DNA from: an uncultured Bacteroidales bacterium
GTDB taxonomy: Bacteria; Bacteroidota; Bacteroidia; Bacteroidales; UBA932
NCBI GenBank assembly: GCA_949294195.1
Contig: CASFGK010000030.1
Coordinates: 1 to 43,671 of the forward strand
Reading direction: 5' to 3'
DNA length: 43,671 bases
Shown in pieces: positions 17,182 through 25,795 of the stretch. Made by a program: the position numbers and the translations under genes. The notes below the pieces were generated by a model. That model did no database searches and was not told where the DNA came from. It saw only the letters and a program-made list of their open reading frames with translations. Position 1 is the first letter of the stretch. Each line of letters opens with the position of its first letter.

Positions 17182-17216
17182 AAGTCCCTGTAATAGATAA
17201 TATTACGGGGACTTTT
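17182..17216 (+). terminator. Intrinsic terminator after the GGGtGRT gene
   Basis: A 14-bp stem with one G-T wobble (AAGTCCCTGTAATA at 17182-17195 with 17201-17214) has a 5-base loop and T4. It lies 21 bases after the stop. The remainder of the gap before the C-S lyase gene contains only a short CCGGC/GCCGG inverted repeat near 17280-17298. Confidence 0.85.
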
Positions 17217-17342
17217 CTTACCCGATGCATGGCAGAGGTCCGGTTATTTCTGCCGCATGAAACGTTTCCAGACACATTCCGGCGGATTACGCTGCCGGTG
17301 GAATATTGCTGTGGTAATTAAGATAATATGATATAAGGAGAT

Positions 17343-18518
17343 ATGACAAAATACGATTTTGATAAGATAAACAACAGGCGCGGGACTTGCTCCTGCAAAT
17401 GGGACAATGCTCCGGATCCAGAGGTGCTGCCGATGTGGGTCGCTGACATGGATTTTCAGACTGCTCCGGTCATTGTTGATGCCTTACAGAAGAGAGTCGC
17501 ACAGGGAATATATGGCTACACTCACGTTCCGGATGAGTACTATGAAGCTGTAATCAATTGGTTTTCAAGACGTCATGGCTGGGCTTTCCGACGGGACTGG
17601 ATGGTATGTGTGCCTGGTATTGTGCCTGCTTTGTCCGCGATAGTCAAAGCTCTTGCTGCTCCTGGCCACAAAGTCCTGATACAGACTCCGGTGTACAACT
17701 GTTTCTTTTCTTCAATAAGGAACAACGGGTGCAAAATAGTATCCAATCCTCTTGTCCGGGAGGGGAATGCGTTCAGGATAGACTTTGATGATCTGGAGCG
17801 GAAGGCTGCTGATCCTGACGTGAAGCTTATGATATTGTGCAATCCTCACAATCCTGCAGGACGTGTATGGACACGTGAAGAGCTGAAGAGGATAGGGGAT
17901 ATATGTATGGCAAACGGTGTGGCTGTCGTTGCTGATGAGATTCATTGTGAACTTGTTTATTCCGGCCACGAATACACCCCGTTCGCTTCTTTGTCAGATG
18001 AATTTCTGAAAAATTCCGTAACATGTATCTCTCCGAGCAAAGCCTTCAATATTGCAGGACTGCAAATCGCAAATATGGTAATACCAGATCCGGAAATGAG
18101 GGAAAAAATTGATAAGGCTGTAAATGTCAACGAAGTATGTGATGTGAATCCCCTTGGTGTGATAGCGGCAATAGCGGCATACAATGGGGGAGAGGACTGG
18201 CTTATGCAGCTGTTGGATTATCTGAAAGGCAATTATGACTGTTTCAGGAAATTCTGTTCGGAAAATCTTCAGGATTTCCCGATATGCGAACTGGAAGGAA
18301 CCTATCTTGTATGGATGGATTGCAGTAAGCTGGGAATTGCTTCACACCAGTTGGAGCTTGACCTTATAAGGGAAGCGAAGTTATGGCTGAATGAAGGTAC
18401 AATGTATGGAGCTGACGGTGAAGGATTTATGCGTTGGAATATAGCTTGTCCGAGATCTGTGATGCTCGAAGGCCTGATGCGTTTCAGAAAATTTGCAGAG
18501 AGCAGGGTCAGACACTGA
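17343..18518 (+). CDS. MalY/PatB-type cystathionine beta-lyase (PLP-dependent)
   Basis: The 391-residue fold-type I PLP enzyme cleaves C-S bonds of cystathionine or cysteine to give a thiol, pyruvate and ammonia. The MalY/PatB N-terminus is present (MWVADMDF at 31-38, then IYGYTH). NPHNPAGR (167-174) and VADEIH (197-201) contain the Asn and Asp that bind PLP, and the Schiff-base lysine is Lys233 in SPSKAFNIAGL. AAGGAG lies just two bases before the ATG, which is close; no other in-frame start is credible. It is a single gene whose 3' end overlaps the convergent 215-residue gene by 11 bases. Confidence 0.88.
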   Translation: MTKYDFDKINNRRGTCSCKWDNAPDPEVLPMWVADMDFQTAPVIVDALQKRVAQGIYGYTHVPDEYYEAVINWFSRRHGWAFRRDWMVCVPGIVPALSAIVKALAAPGHKVLIQTPVYNCFFSSIRNNGCKIVSNPLVREGNAFRIDFDDLERKAADPDVKLMILCNPHNPAGRVWTREELKRIGDICMANGVAVVADEIHCELVYSGHEYTPFASLSDEFLKNSVTCISPSKAFNIAGLQIANMVIPDPEMREKIDKAVNVNEVCDVNPLGVIAAIAAYNGGEDWLMQLLDYLKGNYDCFRKFCSENLQDFPICELEGTYLVWMDCSKLGIASHQLELDLIREAKLWLNEGTMYGADGEGFMRWNIACPRSVMLEGLMRFRKFAESRVRH

Positions 18519-19155
18519 CCTGACCCTGCAGGGCGTTCTTGAAGAAACGGCGGCACATTTCCCTTGAGATCTCATTATGGGAAATGATGCCGTTTTTCAT
18601 GTCACAGACGTAAAGCCTGTCTATAAGAGAAAGATACATGGTGTTATAGCAGACCTTAAGTCCATTCTGCAAGTCTGATGTATATGTAACTGCAAGTCTG
18701 ACTTCTTCTTCTGAGAGATGATCCTTGCAGAAAACGTATAGTCCGAAATCTGCAAATTCTCCGTAAAATCCGGAATTCACCTTTTCTACTTTGCTTGCGA
18801 TGATTCTTCTGAGAGGAAGAGCCAATGCCCAATAGCTATATTCGATAGATCCTACATACTTTCCTCCCCGCAGGCCGTAGGCATATCCGCTGTCAATGAT
18901 ATTTTTGATATCATCTTCCGCTTCTTCATCATCTTCCGGTTCAATTATTCCAGCCATTTCCAACAGAAGTGAATCCGCAACTGTCTTGTTTTCTTCCATC
19001 GCCCTGGTCACCTCAATCCCGATTGAATGGTCCGGAGCCTGAAGATCTGGCCTGTCCTTGTTCTCAAGACATGCATACCTTTCTCCCAAAAGGGAGGTCA
19101 GCGATATCATGGCATACCGCTCGAAAAAGCAAGTGTCAAATTTGGTCTTATCCAT
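18508..19155 (-). CDS. Unrecognised 215-residue protein
   Basis: I do not recognise this family. It has no signal peptide or membrane segment. The N-terminal part has an Asp-Leu ... Ile-Glu-Val arrangement (RPDLQ, then SIGIEVT about 10 residues later) preceded by a Glu-rich helix, which loosely recalls PD-(D/E)xK nuclease cores. A second conserved-looking stretch is SGYAYGLRGGKYVGSIEYSYWALALP. The C-terminal third is Cys-containing and mixed alpha/beta. It is a single leftward gene between the C-S lyase gene and tRNA-Gly. The nuclease resemblance is weak and should be treated as a hint only. Confidence 0.7.
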   Translation of the reverse strand: MDKTKFDTCFFERYAMISLTSLLGERYACLENKDRPDLQAPDHSIGIEVTRAMEENKTVADSLLLEMAGIIEPEDDEEAEDDIKNIIDSGYAYGLRGGKYVGSIEYSYWALALPLRRIIASKVEKVNSGFYGEFADFGLYVFCKDHLSEEEVRLAVTYTSDLQNGLKVCYNTMYLSLIDRLYVCDMKNGIISHNEISREMCRRFFKNALQGQVSV

Positions 19156-19194
19156 AATTTCACGAAGATAGCAAATAAATTTTCACGGGATAGA

Positions 19195-19223
19195 TTTGCA
19201 TACCGGAAAAATTGCTATATTTG
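19195..19223 (+). promoter_or_regulatory. Promoter of tRNA-Gly
   Basis: TTTG (19195-19198), a 17-base spacer and TATATTTG (19216-19223) resemble the Bacteroidota promoter, with the spacer two bases shorter than usual. Predicted start about 50 bases before the tRNA. Confidence 0.55.
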
Positions 19224-19281
19224 CAGTCCTTTACGATTCCAAAGGATCCGTTCATTTGAATATTAAATCTACGAAATAATT

Positions 19282-19354
19282 GCGGAAATAGCTCAGTTGG
19301 TAGAGCATCAGCTTCCCAAGCTGAGGGTCGCGAGTTCGAATCTCGTTTTCCGCT
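19282..19354 (+). tRNA. tRNA-Gly(CCC)
   Basis: The 73-base cloverleaf has acceptor GCGGAAA / TTTCCGC, D arm with AGCTCAGTTGGTAGAGC, anticodon loop CTTCCCAAG giving CCC, T loop TTCGAAT, and discriminator T as expected for glycine. CCA is not encoded. It is the last backbone gene before the injection-system locus. Confidence 0.95.
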
Positions 19355-19360
19355 CACGCA

Positions 19361-19393
19361 GACCGCTGTAGCTGCAGGCTATGGCGGTCTTTC
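19361..19393 (+). terminator. Terminator of tRNA-Gly
   Basis: The 12-bp stem GACCGCTGTAGC / GCTATGGCGGTC (with wobble pairs) has a 5-base loop and TTT. It begins seven bases after the tRNA. Confidence 0.7.
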
Positions 19394-19435
19394 ATTTTAA
19401 GTCATTGAAAGCCAGCTTTCTGATTTAAAATGAAA
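19390..19435. terminator. Long hairpin between tRNA-Gly and the injection-system locus
   Basis: The 11-bp perfect outer arms TTTCATTTTAA (19390-19400) and TTAAAATGAAA (19425-19435) enclose an inner stem GAAAGC / GCTTTC. It lies downstream of both the rightward tRNA and the leftward ATPase gene, so it could stop both transcripts. The interval 19436-19518 holds nothing I recognise. Confidence 0.55.
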
Positions 19436-19518
19436 GTAACAGCAATAAGTGCTATTGTCCATATTACCACTATGGAAAAATCCTGCTGCCTACCTGTGTG
19501 AATATATGCGTATAATCA

Positions 19519-20811
19519 TCATGTTCCGTTTTCTTCCCTGTGTATGGAGTCACACAACAATACTACATTCAACATTTGTTTTTGCTTCTCTATCAATGTT
19601 ACTGCACAGCGTCTTACCACATTTGCAATGGAACCACCGGAAAGTTCTGTCTGGGCGGCGGTGGCTATGAGTTCTTCCGCATCATCGCCGAGCCACTCTT
19701 TAGGGAGCATGTTGCGCCAAAGGGCAGCACGGAGTTCCTCGTCAGGCATCGGGAAGTAGATGATGGACTGGAAGCGGCGGGAGAAGGCTTCGTCAATGTT
19801 GGACTTCAAGTTGGTGGCAAGGATGACGGTGCCTGGGAAATCCTCGATGCGCTGAAGCAGGTAGGCAACTTCCTGGTTGGCGTGCCTGTCGTTGGATGTG
19901 TTGGTCGAGGTGCGTTTGCCGAAAAGGGCATCCGCCTCGTCAAAGAACAGGATCCAGTTGCGGTTCTCCGCCATGTCGAAGATCTTGGCCAGGTTCTTCT
20001 CCGTCTCGCCGATGTATTTGGATACTATCATTGAAAGATCCACGCGGTAGACATCCATGTTGTTTTTCTTGCCGAGCAGGGTGGCGGCAAGGGTCTTACC
20101 TGTTCCGGGAGGGCCGTAGAATAGGGCACGGTAGCCGGGCTTGAGAAAGCGTTTCAGTCCCCACTCCTCCATGATAGTGTGCTGGTGCTCAATCCATGTA
20201 TTGATTTCTTCAAGGGCTTCCAACGTGTTGTAGTCCAGTATCATGTCCTTCCATTCCAGTTCCGTGGTGATGCGTTTGGCCGGAAAACCGATGTTGTAGT
20301 CCGGCTTGTACTCCCTGTCGAGCAGGACATGGCTCAGAAACTCCTCGGAGGGACGGAGCTGTCCGCTCAGGAACGGCTCGCCTTCGCCGGCGCCCTCCAG
20401 CCGAAGGATGTTCTTCGTATAGAACCAGTAATCCCTCTGGAACATTCTGATGACAGTTTTCTTCTTTTCCATATCCTCACCGGCAATGATGAACGAAGCT
20501 GTCTCTCCGGTGGGCAGGAAACCTCCGTGCGACAATCCTTTCCAGCCGCCGAACTCGGTGTACTGGCGGTCGAAGTTCTTGTTTTGGACGAAGAAGATGT
20601 CAAGGGCCTGCGGACATGTATGCGGCATCAGGGCCAGCATTATTATCACACGGTCATTGAATGAAATGTCCTGCTGACCTGTCACCTCTTCCAGCCATCC
20701 GTCATCAGGGGGCACGATTTCCTCAATGGAAGAGTATTCGCACCCCTGCTGAAAATACAGCTGTATGGCTGTGGTCAGCATCCGGTTGAACCAGTCGATA
20801 TGCGCTGTCAT
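19519..20811 (-). CDS. eCIS AAA+ ATPase (Afp15-like)
   Basis: The 430-residue protein is a single-domain AAA+ ATPase of the type found in nearly all extracellular contractile injection systems, where Afp15 is needed for assembly or cargo handling. The N-terminal about 200 residues are family-specific. The ATPase core has Walker A GPPGTGKT (233-240), Walker B ILFFDEAD (287-294), and an arginine-finger region in NIDEAFSRRFQ. It lacks the ClpV tandem AAA layout, which argues against T6SS. It is the last gene of the leftward locus, 22 bases after the DUF4157 gene. Two adjacent ATG codons (20814 and 20811) could each be the start. Confidence 0.92.
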   Translation of the reverse strand: MTAHIDWFNRMLTTAIQLYFQQGCEYSSIEEIVPPDDGWLEEVTGQQDISFNDRVIIMLALMPHTCPQALDIFFVQNKNFDRQYTEFGGWKGLSHGGFLPTGETASFIIAGEDMEKKKTVIRMFQRDYWFYTKNILRLEGAGEGEPFLSGQLRPSEEFLSHVLLDREYKPDYNIGFPAKRITTELEWKDMILDYNTLEALEEINTWIEHQHTIMEEWGLKRFLKPGYRALFYGPPGTGKTLAATLLGKKNNMDVYRVDLSMIVSKYIGETEKNLAKIFDMAENRNWILFFDEADALFGKRTSTNTSNDRHANQEVAYLLQRIEDFPGTVILATNLKSNIDEAFSRRFQSIIYFPMPDEELRAALWRNMLPKEWLGDDAEELIATAAQTELSGGSIANVVRRCAVTLIEKQKQMLNVVLLCDSIHREENGT

Positions 20812-20833
20812 CATAGGTTCGTAGTTTCAAATA

Positions 20834-21388
20834 TTAATAACTGTTCGCCTTTGCTCCCATCACATCGGCCTCATGTTCGAGGTCCACATTGTCATTCACG
20901 GGCAGTCCGCCCACTTCGGTGGTCGGTTCGACACGGCCTGCCATCTGCTGGGCCACATGCCATGCCTCGTGGGGCAGGTGCTGTTCCTGTCCGGGAGCGA
21001 CATGGATGTCCGTTCCCTGCGTGTAGGCCAAAGCCTGCACGGTTGCCGGCTTGTCGGAGTTGTAATGCACACGCACATCGTCCATCGAGAAGCCGGAGAG
21101 GTCTTCTATCCCGGCTTTCAGGTTGTCAGGCATCCCCGTCTCGTTCTTCTGTACAGGCTGCTCGAACTTACCCTGCATCAGTTCATCGTCTTCCTCACGC
21201 TGGACGGTCTGTGCGAATTTTCCCTGTAATGTCTCATCCTCCTCGTCACCGACCCGCTGCACAGGCTCTGCCACCGCCTGAAGGATTCCAGCCTGACGGT
21301 TGTCAGCAAACTCCAGTGCGCCTTCTCCGCCACGCTTCTGCTGGATGGTGCGCGGCACCTTGTTCTGGTATGTCTTTTCTGCTTCCAT
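20834..21388 (-). CDS. DUF4157 (eCIS core domain) protein with HEAWH motif
   Basis: The 184-residue protein carries the DUF4157 domain, a metallopeptidase-like module strongly associated with eCIS loci and often fused to cargo. HEAWH is at 140-144 and a downstream EHE (171-173) may supply the third zinc ligand. The N-terminal half is disordered and acidic. It contains a two-copy repeat, LQGKFAQTVQRE (54-65) and MQGKFEQPVQKN (71-82). There is no other toxin domain, so this is the bare-domain form. TIQQKR at 14-19 recurs in two small proteins in the same locus. I chose ATG 21388; the frame extends 11 codons upstream without a better start. Confidence 0.85.
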   Translation of the reverse strand: MEAEKTYQNKVPRTIQQKRGGEGALEFADNRQAGILQAVAEPVQRVGDEEDETLQGKFAQTVQREEDDELMQGKFEQPVQKNETGMPDNLKAGIEDLSGFSMDDVRVHYNSDKPATVQALAYTQGTDIHVAPGQEQHLPHEAWHVAQQMAGRVEPTTEVGGLPVNDNVDLEHEADVMGAKANSY

Positions 21389-21479
21389 ATCGGTATAGTT
21401 TAAACTATTGTTTATAATCACTCTCGCCTCGGCATAGTTGAAATAAATTTCATCTCTGCTCTCGGCTTAATCGTTTATT

Positions 21480-24400
21480 TTAATTGTTATAATTTTCAAA
21501 ATTAAATTCTTCCTTGTCGCGCCAGACGACATTGATTTTCTTTTTCAGCCACGGCAGCCGGATGGTCCGGTATGACCACGGCAGGGAATCCAGCAGGATA
21601 TCGTATGAGCGTTCCTCGACATACAGTACCCATTTGTCCTCGCGCTGCTCCAGTTTTCCGGGACGCTCGATGAAACTGCGCTGGAAACCTTTCACCGAAG
21701 TGCCTTTCATTTTGTCCCAGTTGGCCTTCACTCCGGAGAGCATGGACTCTGCGGTCCTGATTTCATTGTCAGTCAGTTCCAATGTACTGGGCAGCGGTAC
21801 ATGGAAAGGGCATCCGGTCAGTATGCGGTTCAGTGCCAGTTCCTGCTCCCTGTATTCCCTTTTCTCTTCCGTAACCAGCCGCTGCAGGATGAATATAGCC
21901 CTTATCCTGGCTGCTGTATCTCTCAGGTCTTTCTTCCCGTCGGCATTTGCTTCCAGCAGTCCGAGCATATCAAACAGACGGGTGAACCATATAGCCAGCA
22001 GGCACAGTCCGGCATTCGGAACCTCGATGTATTCCGGTTGGACGGCATTCTCCATAATCCGTTCTGTATCCTCCATATTCAGTTCCCTTTCAACTTCTTT
22101 GGCAATGGTATCCAATACAGAATTTCTATCTTCGCTATAAGGAATTTCTTCCTGTATTTCAGTCAATTCGGCTCGTTTTTGAGCCGATATGGAACTCTTT
22201 TCTTGGCCCTGAACTTCTGACAAAATCGTCCTTGCATCCGTAATCTTTCCCCGTTCCGTATCCCTGCCTGCCGATATGTGAGGCTCCAATGCTGAAATAT
22301 AGTCCCGGACAACAGCCTCCGGTTCTATATAATGTACATTATCCGAAGGATGGGAAGCAAGGAAAATTATCAGTGCTTCTGCAGATGCGGAATCGGTTAT
22401 ATTGTATTTTCCCGATACGGCGGTTATTGTCTGTCGTAGAGTCTCACCCAAGGTCAGGGAGATGCCCGAAATCATTTCCAACAATGTGTCCCTGTCAAGC
22501 CACAATGCCCACTTCGTCGGAATGATAACCCTTGTAGCGGAAGTTCCCGAAAATGAATCATTGGAAACAGTTCCGGATGAGTAGAGGATAAGCCTCCAGA
22601 GCAAGTCCGGCTGCCAGCGGGCATAGTGTCGAAGCAGTTGCGATTTTGCAGTATCGCTGACAGACGGAGACATCAGCCATTCCGACATCCTGTCAAGAGT
22701 CTCCTGCATCTGTCCATCTGCCGGAGAAGCTGGCGGCATACCTTCTGTTTCTGCTGATGGTGATTCGGCGGGAGCGGTTCCGGAAATACCGGTATCCGGT
22801 ACAATGTCAGAGACAATCTTCAATCCGGCGGACTCCCATTCCTGATGTTCCGAAGCCGTGTATTCCTTGCTGCTGGTAATTGCAAAATGCAGGGTGTCCA
22901 TGAACATCCGGACAATGCTTTCAGTATTTACAGCATCCGTATTGTGCTCCTTTGCAAGCATCAGCAGGACGGCCTTTGCAATGGCCTTGTCACGCTCTGT
23001 TCCGCCGATGCCTTTGAATATGACATCGCCTGCATCGGTATGCTGCAAACGCATGACAATTCTTTCTGTCACTGAGGACAATCTGCCGTCAATGCTGCCT
23101 GCAAGTTCCATCAGTATGCTGATGTCCGATATTTCCGACCACAAGGCAAGCAAACTGCTGTCGGAAATGATGCTATCCCGTACAAGTTCTGTGGTCTTGT
23201 CCGGCCTCGCAGATACGAAACGGCGGAGTAATTCCCGCTTCTGTGATATAGGTGAAGCATCGTCTCGAAGCCATTCTGCGATTTCGGCGGGATTATCAAG
23301 GAAGCGTTCAAATGGAGACTGGCTATCATGAAGCCGAATATATTTCCTGATTCCGGACAACAGGGACAGAAGCGAGCCATTTTCAGCACCAGTGGCAAGA
23401 ATACCGTATTCCCCGCCTGGTGCCGGACTTTCCGATACCGATGGATATGTTTTCGGTATCAATTTATGGAAAAGGTACTCCAATACAGCATCAGTATGGC
23501 CGTTGCCGACTGTGTCGGCAAGCAGGCGGACAATATTCTCCATGCCGTTATCATCAGCAGTCGGCAGCATGGCTTTCCCTTTCGATGCCAGTGATACGAG
23601 CAATGACAGCCATATCTCTTTTGTCGGACGAGAAACGATACCTGCCAGGTCCTCCACATTGTCGGTAATCAGATTGACGGCCATGGAAATGTAATGTCCT
23701 GTACCATCGTAGCCGTATGCGGAGCCAGTCAGTCTTGATGCAATCTGTATGAGCTGCGTACTTTCAAGAATATCTATCGCTTTCTCCAATATCCGTTCAG
23801 AATACAGGGCCGATACCAGCCCGATTTCATCACCATGCCATATGTCGAACCATTGAAGCAGTAGCAGTCTTTTTCCTGAGTCTGGAATGCTTCTGTCAAG
23901 CAGCAACGCTTTAAGTGATGCGGGCGTTTCGGATGTCGCAGTTCCTTTGTCAGGATGCAGCGGACGATAGTACTGATCCGGAACACTGTCCGATACATTC
24001 AGTCCTGGTATTGCATTTTTGACGGCATCAAGAAATTCCCATACCGGTTCCGGAACAGTCCTGTCGTCTGAAGATGCCGCTCCTCCTACTTCTTTGAACA
24101 GCCGTTCTGCAATGTGCATAATCATTTCCCCGGCAGTATCCGATGCGGAGAGCGAGCCGTCGGCAATGCCTTCCAGAACCGTAAGATATACCATCTGTCC
24201 GAATCGGGAGCTATCTGTCTCTTTCAGCCAGGAGACATAGGCAAAAATATTGTCTGCCTGACCTGAAATGACGGATACAATTTCAGCCAGCGTGGACAAT
24301 GACCTGTCATCCGACAGGGATGCCAGCACAGAAATATGCCGCTTTTCCTGGCCTGCCCTCAGCCACCGTACCAGTTCGTCCGGTTTTTCCCTGACAAGGC

Positions 24401-25760
24401 GGCTTATGAGGTGTCTTTTAACGACAGGAGGAATATTATTGTCCTCCAGCCATTGCCCGAAACTTTCCGTATGCTTTATAAACTGGTCTAATGCTACTGA
24501 ACTTATATTCTCCGCTTTAGCCTGGTTATAAGATATATTATCTCGCTCCACACGAGTGGTGCGTGCAATTCTCTCTTCTTCTGTCGATTCTTTCCGAATG
24601 GCAGATATATCATCCTTGTTAGGAGTGAATGCCCGGTCTGTGTTTACTGCATTCGCTTTTATCAGCGAGAGCTGCATCAACATATAGTACAGTTCCCAGG
24701 TATAGCTGTCCCCACCGGCAGGAGAGCCGTCCGGGTTGAGAAGCTGGTTGTGGTAGATTATGTCAAGTACGGTGATATAATGTTCGGCACCGAACACCGC
24801 CATGAGGAACTGTACGGTCAGTTCAGCCTTGGAAAGGTATGACGGATATGTGCGGCCGTGTATGAAAGACAGCAGGCTGCGGTTCAGATGCAGGCGGAAA
24901 TGCTGTTTGTCTCCGAACATCGGCACTCCGTTGAAAGGATAATACTCCAGCAGCCAGCCGTAGAGCCTGTACCAGTATTCCGGAAGGTCAATCTCCGCAT
25001 GGTTTTCCGTCTCCGCCTCCATGATGCCCCTGACCTGCGGATTCTCTATCAGCCCGGCCATGCCGTCAATGATTCCCGATTCGCCTGTCTCATGTATGAA
25101 CCTGATGACCGTTTGCAGGGAACGCTCCAATGTGGCGGCTATATGGCGCCGCTTCTCATATTCCCCGATGGCATCGGATGAAATCACGGAACGCAGGATA
25201 TCCATAGCGAAATCCGAATCTTCGGTGAACATCGACAGCCTGACGGCAGCATACGGTCTAGATACAATCAGAGTGGCAATCCGTCCGGCATAATCCATGC
25301 CCTTGAAAAAGTCCGATTCCTTGGCCGGATCAAAATCACAGCCGCTCCACTCCGGCAGGCAGAAGCCGTACTCCAGATAATGCAGGAAATTCTCAAAACG
25401 CTTTTCTGTCGCTGAGGCAGACGGACCGGTCTGATGACCGCTTGCCCCTTCCAGATATTGTCGGGCGGATGACTCTCCGGCGGTAATTCCCCGTACCAGT
25501 GGAATGAAATTCCTCTCCAATGCCTCACGCAGCCTTGCCGGAAACTCGTCCATGAAATCCTCCTGCGGGATGTCGCCGAGGTCAAGGTCGAGGCTGTCTA
25601 TCTCGATGTAGGAGTCCTTGGTGTCATACGGGGAGAAGAAATCCTCCATCACATCTGTTACACAGCGGCGGCAGAATCCGTCCCAGTCCGCATAGAGGTC
25701 TCTGGCGAACTGCTCGTCCGTCATCCGGAAGCTGAACGATATCCTGTCAATCACTGTCAT
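21480..25760 (-). CDS. eCIS tape-measure protein (Afp14-like, CIS_TMP family)
   Basis: The 1426-residue protein sets sheath/tube length in contractile injection systems. The family N-terminus is visible: a short beta start, then IDSLDLDLGDI at 54-64. The family C-terminus is also clear: GLCLLAIWFTRLFDMLGLLE, NRILTGCPFHVPLP, GTSVKGFQRSF, then DILLDSLPW and RLPWL close to the end. Between them is a long, mostly helical middle rich in Ser, Asp and Ile with many repeated short helices. It has no membrane segment. It lies 35 bases after the Afp12-like gene. If it spans the tail as in phages, particle length should scale with this gene's length. Confidence 0.88.
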   Translation of the reverse strand: MTVIDRISFSFRMTDEQFARDLYADWDGFCRRCVTDVMEDFFSPYDTKDSYIEIDSLDLDLGDIPQEDFMDEFPARLREALERNFIPLVRGITAGESSARQYLEGASGHQTGPSASATEKRFENFLHYLEYGFCLPEWSGCDFDPAKESDFFKGMDYAGRIATLIVSRPYAAVRLSMFTEDSDFAMDILRSVISSDAIGEYEKRRHIAATLERSLQTVIRFIHETGESGIIDGMAGLIENPQVRGIMEAETENHAEIDLPEYWYRLYGWLLEYYPFNGVPMFGDKQHFRLHLNRSLLSFIHGRTYPSYLSKAELTVQFLMAVFGAEHYITVLDIIYHNQLLNPDGSPAGGDSYTWELYYMLMQLSLIKANAVNTDRAFTPNKDDISAIRKESTEEERIARTTRVERDNISYNQAKAENISSVALDQFIKHTESFGQWLEDNNIPPVVKRHLISRLVREKPDELVRWLRAGQEKRHISVLASLSDDRSLSTLAEIVSVISGQADNIFAYVSWLKETDSSRFGQMVYLTVLEGIADGSLSASDTAGEMIMHIAERLFKEVGGAASSDDRTVPEPVWEFLDAVKNAIPGLNVSDSVPDQYYRPLHPDKGTATSETPASLKALLLDRSIPDSGKRLLLLQWFDIWHGDEIGLVSALYSERILEKAIDILESTQLIQIASRLTGSAYGYDGTGHYISMAVNLITDNVEDLAGIVSRPTKEIWLSLLVSLASKGKAMLPTADDNGMENIVRLLADTVGNGHTDAVLEYLFHKLIPKTYPSVSESPAPGGEYGILATGAENGSLLSLLSGIRKYIRLHDSQSPFERFLDNPAEIAEWLRDDASPISQKRELLRRFVSARPDKTTELVRDSIISDSSLLALWSEISDISILMELAGSIDGRLSSVTERIVMRLQHTDAGDVIFKGIGGTERDKAIAKAVLLMLAKEHNTDAVNTESIVRMFMDTLHFAITSSKEYTASEHQEWESAGLKIVSDIVPDTGISGTAPAESPSAETEGMPPASPADGQMQETLDRMSEWLMSPSVSDTAKSQLLRHYARWQPDLLWRLILYSSGTVSNDSFSGTSATRVIIPTKWALWLDRDTLLEMISGISLTLGETLRQTITAVSGKYNITDSASAEALIIFLASHPSDNVHYIEPEAVVRDYISALEPHISAGRDTERGKITDARTILSEVQGQEKSSISAQKRAELTEIQEEIPYSEDRNSVLDTIAKEVERELNMEDTERIMENAVQPEYIEVPNAGLCLLAIWFTRLFDMLGLLEANADGKKDLRDTAARIRAIFILQRLVTEEKREYREQELALNRILTGCPFHVPLPSTLELTDNEIRTAESMLSGVKANWDKMKGTSVKGFQRSFIERPGKLEQREDKWVLYVEERSYDILLDSLPWSYRTIRLPWLKKKINVVWRDKEEFNFENYNN

Positions 25761-25795
25761 CGGCGTATGGTATTACATTGTCAAACTATAATCCA

